Assembly (NCBI GenBank): GCA_001774945.1
Contig: MFBL01000030.1
Span: 1 to 10,939, forward strand
Direction of reading: 5' to 3'
DNA: 10,939 nucleotides
Source of the DNA: Candidatus Curtissbacteria bacterium RIFCSPHIGHO2_12_FULL_41_17
GTDB taxonomy: Bacteria > Patescibacteriota > Microgenomatia > Curtissbacterales > GWA2-41-24
This document shows, one piece after another, positions 6,371-10,939 of the stretch. A model generated the notes under the pieces. That model saw nothing but the letters and a program-made list of their open reading frames with translations. It searched no databases and was not told the DNA's origin. Each line of letters starts with the position of its first letter. Positions within the stretch are counted from its first letter, which is position 1. The translations under genes and the position numbers were made by a program.

Positions 6371-7046
6371 TTTTAATTCGCTAGAAACCAAAATAGCCAT
6401 CAATTTTAAAAATCCCTCCCTTTTGAAAAATGCCTTTGTTCATAGGTCTTATCTTAACGAAAAAAAAGATTTCAAGGGCATATCTAACGAGAGGCTGGAA
6501 TTTTTAGGAGATTCGGTACTGTCTCTAGTAGTTTCAAGATTTCTCTATGAAACACTTCCTCAAAGCAGTGAAGGAAATTTAACAAAATTAAGAGCCTCTT
6601 TGGTTAGAACAGAAACCTTGTCCAAGATAGGCCAAAGTTTATCGCTTGGAAATTATCTACTACTATCAAAAGGGGAAGAGGAAACAGGCGGCAGAGAAAA
6701 TACTTCCATTCTTGCCAATACCTTTGAAGCTCTTATTGGCGCGATCTATTTAGATCAGGGACTTCAAAATGCCCAATCTTTGATTGAAAAAACAATTTTG
6801 AAAAAATGGAAAGAACTGGCAAAATCGGCAGTTTCCGATAATAAATCAAAACTTCAGGAAATATCCCAAAGGAAATTCCGCGTTTCCCCTAACTATAAAT
6901 TACTCGAGAGCTGGGGACCGGACCACGCAAGGCAATTTAAATTAGGTGTTTATATTGCCGAAAAATTAACGGGTACGGGTATCGGAAAAAATAAGCAGGA
7001 GGCTGCCCAAGAGGCTGCCGGAGCAGCTCTTAGTAGACTTAAGTGA
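6345..7046 (+). CDS. rnc: Ribonuclease III
   Basis: Double-strand-specific endoribonuclease that processes rRNA precursors and structured mRNAs as a dimer. From ATG 6345 it is 233 residues. The catalytic domain carries the signature NERLEFLGDSVL (48-59: Glu49, Glu52, Asp56), SEGNLTKLRASLV (Glu76) and ILANTFEALIGAIYLD (Glu128). The position equivalent to E. coli Asp114 is Asn125 here; the essential Asp45 and Glu117 equivalents are kept. A double-stranded RNA-binding domain fills about residues 165-233 (SKLQEISQRKFRVSPNY through GIGKNKQEAAQEAAGAAL). The start was chosen because it gives a typical short N-terminus before the conserved FKNPSLLKNAFVHRSY. TTG at 6330 is possible but would deepen the overlap with the ACP-like gene from 26 to 41 bases. 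rpsP follows after 27 bases. Confidence 0.94.
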   Translation: MKTSSKWPDFNSLETKIAINFKNPSLLKNAFVHRSYLNEKKDFKGISNERLEFLGDSVLSLVVSRFLYETLPQSSEGNLTKLRASLVRTETLSKIGQSLSLGNYLLLSKGEEETGGRENTSILANTFEALIGAIYLDQGLQNAQSLIEKTILKKWKELAKSAVSDNKSKLQEISQRKFRVSPNYKLLESWGPDHARQFKLGVYIAEKLTGTGIGKNKQEAAQEAAGAALSRLK

Positions 7047-7073
7047 CAATATTTGGGATAATAACCGCTACCA

Positions 7074-7355
7074 ATGTCAGTTAGAATCCGCCTTGCTAAA
7101 ACGGGTAAAAAACACCAGATCTCATATAGAATTGTGGCTTGCGACTCCCGTGCCAAAAGAGACGGTAAATTTTTAGAAATCCTGGGTTTTTATAATCCCC
7201 ATAAAGGTGCAAATGAAAACTTCATGATTAATGAAGGACGGCTAAAAAACTGGGTTAGCAAAGGCGCAAGACCGACAGCGGCTGTAGTAAGCATTTTGAA
7301 TAATCAAAACAAAAAGGGAAGCACTCATGGAAGAATTTTTAAAACTTCTGATTGA
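7074..7355 (+). CDS. rpsP: Small ribosomal subunit protein bS16
   Basis: Structural protein of the 30S subunit, needed for 16S rRNA folding. It has the family start MSVRIRLAKTGKKHQISYRI followed by VACDSRAKRDGKFLEILGFYNP, one of the most diagnostic bS16 stretches, then INEGRLKNWVSKGARPTAAV. Its 93 residues are within the normal range of 80-100. No Shine-Dalgarno site is evident (AACCGCTACCA precedes the ATG), so translation may depend on coupling to rnc, 27 bases upstream. The final 29 bases overlap the khpA reading frame. Confidence 0.96.
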   Translation: MSVRIRLAKTGKKHQISYRIVACDSRAKRDGKFLEILGFYNPHKGANENFMINEGRLKNWVSKGARPTAAVVSILNNQNKKGSTHGRIFKTSD

Positions 7356-7560
7356 ACCGTTGGTTTCTGATATTAAAAAGATAAAAATTGAAAAAGTAGA
7401 AAATGAGCGTAATTTTCAGTTCAAAATTTTAGTACCCAAAAATGACATCGCCAAACTAATCGGCAAAGAAGGTAAGATGATTAAGGCTATTAAAAATCTC
7501 ATCAAAATTAGAGCCATAAAAGAAGAGGTCTTTGTGACACTAGAAATCCAAGAAGTGTGA
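7327..7560 (+). CDS. khpA: KH-domain RNA-binding protein KhpA
   Basis: Single type II KH domain of 77 residues. The family (KhpA, formerly YlqC-like) acts as a small RNA chaperone, often paired with KhpB/Jag, and is linked to cell-size control in Firmicutes. The GxxG loop that grips RNA is GKEG at 46-49, in DIAKLIGKEGKMIKAIKNLI, with flanking beta strands (FQFKILVP; VFVTLEIQ). The position directly after rpsP is the classic location. It overlaps rpsP by 29 bases; GGGAAG at 7316-7321 gives a usable ribosome binding site 5 bases before the ATG. Its GTG-TGA end overlaps the trmD GTG start. rimM, often next in other bacteria, is absent. Confidence 0.9.
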   Translation: MEEFLKLLIEPLVSDIKKIKIEKVENERNFQFKILVPKNDIAKLIGKEGKMIKAIKNLIKIRAIKEEVFVTLEIQEV

Positions 7561-8270
7561 ATATCTGGATTTTAACTCTTTTCCCCAAAATATTCGAAAG
7601 TGTCTTTTCCCAAAGCATTATCAAAAAAGCCCAAAGACTAAAATTAGTAAAAATCAATCTGGTTAATATTCGGGATTTTTCAGAAGGCAAGCACAAAACA
7701 GTTGACGATAAACCGTATGGAGGAGGAAGAGGAATGATACTAAAAGTTGATGTAACCGTCAAAGCGCTTGAGTCTATTAAACCCAAACCCTACAAAATAC
7801 TACTTTCGGCAGGCGGCACAAAATATGACCAAAAAAAAGCGGAATTTCTTTCCGCAAAAAAAAATCTTGCCATCGTTTGCGGCCATTATGAAGGTGTCGA
7901 TTCCAGGATAGAAAAATTTGCAGATGAGGTAATATCAATCGGTGATTTTGTATTAACAGGCGGTGAAATTGCGGCTATGGTGATTGTTGATTCGACAGTC
8001 AGACTTTTGCCTAGGGTTATTAAGTCGGAGTCTCTGCTCGAAGAATCTTTCTCTAAACTTTCCACTTTCAACTTCTCGCCTCGCTTCGCGGGCGAAGCGG
8101 GTCAACTTTCAACTTTGCTTGAATACCCTCACTTCACCAGACCCAAAGTGTTTCGAAATATGAAAGTTCCAAAAATTCTTCTTTCGGGAAATCACCAGCA
8201 GATTGCCAAGTGGCGAAAAGAAGAAGCGGTTAAAAGAACTAAACAGTACCGCCCTGATCTTCTCAAGTAA
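7557..8270 (+). CDS. trmD: tRNA (guanine-N1)-methyltransferase TrmD with an internal in-frame insertion
   Basis: SPOUT-class enzyme that methylates G37 of tRNA with S-adenosylmethionine, preventing +1 frameshifts. The start is GTG at 7557, overlapping the khpA stop by 4 bases. Conserved segments are KPYGGGRGMILK, CGHYEGVDSRIE, and the knot ISIGDFVLTGGEIAAMVIVD with VRLLP holding the arginine equivalent to E. coli Arg154. The C-terminal domain begins LLEYPHFTRP, then KVPKILLSGNHQQIAKWR. Between EESFS and LLEYP, where the family has about 3 residues, this protein has 21 (Ser166-Thr186), encoded by a palindrome flanked by 7-bp repeats. The general-base Asp169 (E. coli numbering, EDSF) aligns with Glu163 (EESF). 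The frame is intact, so the enzyme may still work; activity is untested. Total length is 237 residues, with a shortened C-terminus. Confidence 0.94.
   Translation: MNIWILTLFPKIFESVFSQSIIKKAQRLKLVKINLVNIRDFSEGKHKTVDDKPYGGGRGMILKVDVTVKALESIKPKPYKILLSAGGTKYDQKKAEFLSAKKNLAIVCGHYEGVDSRIEKFADEVISIGDFVLTGGEIAAMVIVDSTVRLLPRVIKSESLLEESFSKLSTFNFSPRFAGEAGQLSTLLEYPHFTRPKVFRNMKVPKILLSGNHQQIAKWRKEEAVKRTKQYRPDLLK
8054..8115 (-). repeat. Palindrome flanked by 7-bp repeats, inserted in frame in trmD
   Basis: On the plus strand, TAAACTT, TCCACTT and TCAACTT (8054-8074) precede a GC-rich palindrome, and two more TCAACTT units (8102-8115) follow it. The palindrome is CGCTTCGC (8082-8089) and GCGAAGCG (8092-8099) with a 2-base centre, extended in RNA by one U-G and one C-G pair. 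On the minus strand the heptamers read AAGTTGA, AAGTTGA, then AAGTTGA, AAGTGGA, AAGTTTA, similar to those in the rpmF leader. The block adds about 18 residues to TrmD without breaking the frame. Confidence 0.7.
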
Positions 8271-8273
8271 GAT

Positions 8274-8362
8274 GTACTAAAAGTACGGGAAGTACTAAAA
8301 GTACAAAAGGCTAGAACTTTTCATACCTCTCATACTTTTCGTACCTATCGTACCTTACATAC
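8274..8362. repeat. Inverted 9-bp-period GTAY array (locus B) between convergent operons
   Basis: GTAC occurs at 8274, 8283, 8292 and 8301, exactly 9 bases apart on the plus strand. After a CTAG centre, the complementary form (ATAC/GTAC) occurs at 8323, 8332, 8341, 8350 and 8359, again exactly 9 apart. Minus-strand units are GTATGTAAG, GTACGATAG, GTACGAAAA, GTATGAGAG and GTATGAAAA, the same consensus as locus A. AAAAG at 8305-8309 can pair with CTTTT at 8317-8321, and further imperfect pairing is possible. It fills the gap between the trmD and pilO stops and may act as a two-way terminator; that role is inference. Confidence 0.75.
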
Positions 8363-8369
8363 TTTTCTC

Positions 8370-9152
8370 TTAAAACGGCGCAAAGATATCTTGCCTGCCC
8401 AAAGGCACTGAAGGAATTGATGGCAGTGTCGAGAACCCGGTAGAACTAATTCTTTCAAGCCTGCTGGCTTCATTGGGAGTCGGTTCTTCAACCGGAGATT
8501 CAATTGATGCAAGCTGTTTCGGTAAGGCTTTCCAGTAGGCATCAACAAGCATTGACGCTTTTATCTGCGACGAGCCGGATGACGAAGAAGCAGCAATCGT
8601 TAGATCACGAACCGCTACCGCTCTGGGGAGAGAGAGAATATTATTAAGAAAAATCACTAAAGATCTATAGTCACTGCTTATGGATATCTTAAGCTGGATT
8701 TTCGAAGCAACTCCTAAGGTATCGTCCTTTGCGGCAGATTGTGCCGCAACCGGTTTATCGGGAGCGGCATTTTCGGAAAGATTCCCCGGTGTCAATTCGA
8801 CCCTGCTTAATAGAACTCCGGAGGCCCCTGCCGTCTTTTCGATTTGGGAAACAAGTGTAAATACGCTTTTATCGGAAGGCAGCAATTGCTCGGCGGCAAC
8901 CAATTGCCCTTCGAGCAGTAAATTGTCGAGACTCCCCAATTTATCAGCTTTTTGGGTAAGATTAAAAGCTCTGGTTGTTAAATCTCTGTTTGCCGTTCGC
9001 AGTCGCAGTACTTCACTAAACTTCGGCCAAACAACGAATATCAAAATTAAAACAGAAATAACAAGTGCCCCTACCGGTGCCGCTAAATTGGTAAGTTTAG
9101 TAAGCTGGGCGCTGTTTTCTGATTTTAAAATCGCAATAGTTGGCAATTGCAT
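8370..9152 (-). CDS. pilO: Type IV pilus inner-membrane protein PilO-like
   Basis: Bitopic membrane protein that pairs with PilN to form the alignment complex linking the cytoplasmic pilus motor to the outside. Residues 1-23 are cytoplasmic, about 24-42 form one membrane helix (AAPVGALVISVLILIFVVW), 46-80 form a coiled-coil-prone stretch, and a ferredoxin-like domain spans roughly 95-210 (VFTLVSQIEKTAGASGV; LKISISSDYRSLVIFLNNI). The tail is Pro/Ser-rich and ends VPLGRQDIFAPF. GRxDxFxPF-like motifs are better known from PilP, so the tail may do part of PilP's job. Identification rests on topology and on following pilN by 1 base (TAGCATG), which implies coupled translation. Sequence identity to PilO is weak, as usual for this family. 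The stop abuts the inverted repeat array. Confidence 0.8.
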   Translation of the reverse strand: MQLPTIAILKSENSAQLTKLTNLAAPVGALVISVLILIFVVWPKFSEVLRLRTANRDLTTRAFNLTQKADKLGSLDNLLLEGQLVAAEQLLPSDKSVFTLVSQIEKTAGASGVLLSRVELTPGNLSENAAPDKPVAAQSAAKDDTLGVASKIQLKISISSDYRSLVIFLNNILSLPRAVAVRDLTIAASSSSGSSQIKASMLVDAYWKALPKQLASIESPVEEPTPNEASRLERISSTGFSTLPSIPSVPLGRQDIFAPF

Positions 9153-9153
9153 G

Positions 9154-9696
9154 CTATTTTGAACTTGACAGTTGCACTGTCATCGAAAAAGTAAACACAC
9201 CTGATTCATCTGAACTTAAAGAATCCATAGTGACGCTTGAAAATATCTTTGCACCTTCAGGTGAAAGCAATGACGAAATAAGTCCGGCTACATTAGCAGA
9301 AGAGCTTGCCTTGCCGGAAATTGCTGCTTTTTCGGGTGTAAATTTTACGTCCGTAAAATAGACACCTGTTGGAATTAACGTGGCCAATTTTTCAAATATT
9401 GCCGAATGGTTCGTACGGTTTGATAAGATTTTATCACCAGCTTGCGCTTTCTCCTTAACTACAACTATCAATTCCTCGCCTGCCTTCATATCTTCAATTC
9501 TTTTGGAACTTGCTTCAATTTGGGTAACTAAATTTGAACGTTTAGAAACGGAAGAAGTATAAACAACCAAAATCAAAAGAGTTAAAATCGCCGTTATTGC
9601 CAAAAGCGAAATCGATGCCACAGAAAGTCTTTTCTGCAAAATTTGAAATTGCTCATGTTCTCTTTCCTCCTGGGGCAATAAATTAATGTCAGCCAT
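9154..9696 (-). CDS. pilN: Type IV pilus inner-membrane protein PilN
   Basis: Bitopic partner of PilO. Its short cytoplasmic N-terminus docks into a groove of PilM. The N-terminus MADINLLPQEER contains the INLLP motif (4-8) that defines PilM binding in this family. About residues 25-46 form one membrane helix (LSVASISLLAITAILTLLIL), followed by a coiled-coil stretch and an extracytoplasmic domain (LATLIPTGVYFTDVKFTPEKAAISGKA resembles the PilN/fimbrial-assembly domain). Length is 180 residues, normal for the family. A GGGAG-containing site lies about 14 bases upstream of the ATG. The gap from pilM is 39 bases. Strong identification through the INLLP motif and neighbours. Confidence 0.92.
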   Translation of the reverse strand: MADINLLPQEEREHEQFQILQKRLSVASISLLAITAILTLLILVVYTSSVSKRSNLVTQIEASSKRIEDMKAGEELIVVVKEKAQAGDKILSNRTNHSAIFEKLATLIPTGVYFTDVKFTPEKAAISGKASSSANVAGLISSLLSPEGAKIFSSVTMDSLSSDESGVFTFSMTVQLSSSK

Positions 9697-9735
9697 ATTA
9701 GTTATTAGTTCTCCCTAACTTTAGCGTAACAAAAC

Positions 9736-10752
9736 CTAACTTCTAAGAGCAAGGCCGCAAGCTACACTAAAGACTATACCCTGACCCGGCATTTTAAGAA
9801 GTAAACCTTCTTTTTCAAAATCCGCCCAGGCATCTCCTAAGGAAACTTCCATACTTGTTCTTTCAGTTAAGAATTGTGAGAGACCCGGTAAAAAAGCGCC
9901 TCCTCCGCACAGCACCAGTCTGCCAATGGAAGAGTCTTTAACATGCGTTTTAGAAAATTCAAATGCCTTTAAAATTTCTGAAACAAGTATCTCTAAAATT
10001 GGTTTTAGGACTTGGGCGACTTTTCCGGAGAGCTTATCTTCCAAAATTCCATAAGTATGTTTATATTCTTCTGCCTGATTTTGGGGTAAATTAAATTCAG
10101 CCATGACTGCTTTGGTCAAATTAATTCCGCCGGTTGCAATAGACCTTGTAAATAAAACGTTGGCCTCTTTAACTACCACAAGCTCTGTGGAAACCGCTCC
10201 AAGAGAAACTAAAATGGTGACCGGATCATCTTTTTTGATAAGCGCACGTGCGAGCGCGGCAGACTCGGTTTCCAAAGCTTCTACCGCAAACCCTGCATCT
10301 TTGACAATTTTTAGATATTTATTAATTACCCGCTTTGGGGCAGCTATCAAAAGAATATCCATAGGAGCAGAACTATCAGTTGGCCGCAAAATAACTTTGT
10401 ATTGCAAATTGACATCTTTAACCGGCAGGGGTATATATTGTTCAGCCTCCCAATTAATTGCGGCCGCCAATTCCTTATCTGTTAAATTGGGCATCTGAAT
10501 TAAATGGCTGACCACCTGAGATTCAATCAGTGATACTGCACAACGATCTGTTGAAATTCTGGCATTATCCACGCACAATTTAATACCATCGGAAAGTTTT
10601 TTTAACTCAATGGGGGATTCGTTCATTATGCCTCCGGAGGGAGTCTGTATACTGGCGGCTGCTTCGAGGTATTTTTTGCCGCCAACAATCTTAACTTGGA
10701 CAACTTTAATAAACGACCTTCCGATATCAAGCCCGAAAGTTTGGTTAGCCAT
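9736..10752 (-). CDS. pilM: Type IV pilus assembly ATPase-fold protein PilM
   Basis: Cytoplasmic actin-like protein (FtsA relative) that binds ATP and the PilN N-terminus, forming the inner ring of the pilus machine. The phosphate-1 motif is FGLDIGRSFIKVVQV (Asp9). Other family segments are QMPNLTDKELAAAINWEAEQYIP, YIPLPV and PAPKRVINKYL-like IAAPKRVINKYLKIV. The phosphate-2 segment reads VSLGAVSTELVVV with Ser183 where many members have Asp. The adenosine motif is LVLCGGGAFLPGLSQFL. The 338 residues are near the family length of about 350-375. An AGAGGTGA ribosome binding site sits 6 bases before the ATG. It is first of pilM-pilN-pilO, with another minus-strand gene 52 bases upstream; no clear promoter lies in that gap, so the operon probably starts outside the window. 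Confidence 0.95.
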   Translation of the reverse strand: MANQTFGLDIGRSFIKVVQVKIVGGKKYLEAAASIQTPSGGIMNESPIELKKLSDGIKLCVDNARISTDRCAVSLIESQVVSHLIQMPNLTDKELAAAINWEAEQYIPLPVKDVNLQYKVILRPTDSSAPMDILLIAAPKRVINKYLKIVKDAGFAVEALETESAALARALIKKDDPVTILVSLGAVSTELVVVKEANVLFTRSIATGGINLTKAVMAEFNLPQNQAEEYKHTYGILEDKLSGKVAQVLKPILEILVSEILKAFEFSKTHVKDSSIGRLVLCGGGAFLPGLSQFLTERTSMEVSLGDAWADFEKEGLLLKMPGQGIVFSVACGLALRS

Positions 10753-10804
10753 AGCAAGTCACCTCTCGGGGAACAGAAATTAAGATTTGGGCAGACATAT
10801 CAAT

Positions 10805-10939
10805 TTACTGGGCTGAAGGGCTTCCTTCATTATTTTGCGGATTTTGTGGGGAACTCGTAGAAGGTGTAGGCGCTGTAAATTCCGGCTGTTTTTGGGGATT
10901 TTTTTTGACAGCGTCTTCGATCGCTTTTTCGTTGATGGT
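10805..10939 (-). CDS. C-terminal tail of an unidentified protein, 5'-truncated by window edge
   Basis: The minus strand is open from the right edge to TAA at 10805-10807, giving 44 residues. It starts TINEKAIEDAVKKNPQKQ and ends in a low-complexity Pro/Gln/Asn/Ser tail (NPQNNEGSPSAQ). The stop is 52 bases before the pilM ATG, so it is probably part of the same transcript and perhaps a pilus gene, but no domain is visible and I make no functional call. That it is coding is supported by the open frame, the stop placement and the orientation. Confidence 0.55.
   Translation of the reverse strand, partial: TINEKAIEDAVKKNPQKQPEFTAPTPSTSSPQNPQNNEGSPSAQ

Noticed and set aside
8064..8115. 11-bp direct repeat as a transposon target-site duplication
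   Set aside because: The direct repeat is explained by the flanking heptamer units; no terminal inverted repeats or transposase are seen.
8274..8362. Possible CRISPR array
   Set aside because: The repeats are 9 bases with no spacers of 25-45 bases, and no cas gene is present.
8680..9361. Two plus-strand open frames opposite pilO and pilN
   Set aside because: Composition is that of a reverse-strand shadow; the minus strand shows clear PilO topology and the PilN INLLP motif.
10770..10804. Promoter for pilM (TTGATA with a TAATTT-like -10)
   Set aside because: The spacer is only 15 bases and the -10 is poor; the upstream gene on the same strand makes read-through more likely.

Overview
The window is 10.9 kb of compact, AT-leaning bacterial chromosome using the standard bacterial code (TGA is a stop in several genes). 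The gene content suggests a member of the Candidate Phyla Radiation (Patescibacteria), possibly Microgenomates-like: short intergenic gaps, ATGA/GTGA overlaps, few strong Shine-Dalgarno sites, a trimmed nusB-rnc-rpsP-trmD cluster, a carrier-protein fold without its prosthetic-group serine, and a pilMNO block. This placement is inference from gene order and protein style; no 16S rRNA or marker search was possible.

Layout. (1) Positions 1-1640, minus strand: the N-terminal 546 residues of a class A penicillin-binding protein, whose C-terminus runs off the left edge. (2) 1641-1914: a divergent regulatory gap, with a near-consensus promoter for the PBP and an extended -10 for tyrS. (3) 1915-5324, plus strand: tyrS, an unlisted 38-residue one-helix membrane peptide with a TTG start, a short 9-bp-period repeat array, and recG. 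(4) 5325-5544: a strong promoter, a 7-bp-period repeat and a long nested hairpin that may be a structured leader RNA. (5) 5545-8270, plus strand: a tightly packed operon rpmF-nusB-(ACP-like)-rnc-rpsP-khpA-trmD, covering translation and RNA processing. (6) 8271-8369: a second, inverted array of the same 9-bp repeat between convergent operons. (7) 8370-10752, minus strand: pilM-pilN-pilO, the inner-membrane platform of a type IV pilus. The C-terminal tail of another minus-strand gene sits at the right edge.

How the genes work together. The plus-strand cluster supplies tyrosyl-tRNA, ribosomal proteins bL32 and bS16, the antitermination factor NusB, RNase III, a KH RNA chaperone and the tRNA m1G37 methyltransferase; RecG serves fork repair. 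The PBP builds peptidoglycan. PilM (cytoplasmic actin fold), PilN and PilO (membrane proteins) form the pilus alignment platform. rimM, usually between rpsP/khpA and trmD, and rplS, usually after trmD, are absent here.

The most notable signals are an in-frame palindrome flanked by 7-bp repeats inside trmD, an ACP-like protein with Asp where the phosphopantetheine serine belongs, two loci sharing a 9-bp GTAY-phased repeat, and the nested hairpin leader before rpmF. I see no CRISPR array, tRNA, rRNA, transposase or phage gene.
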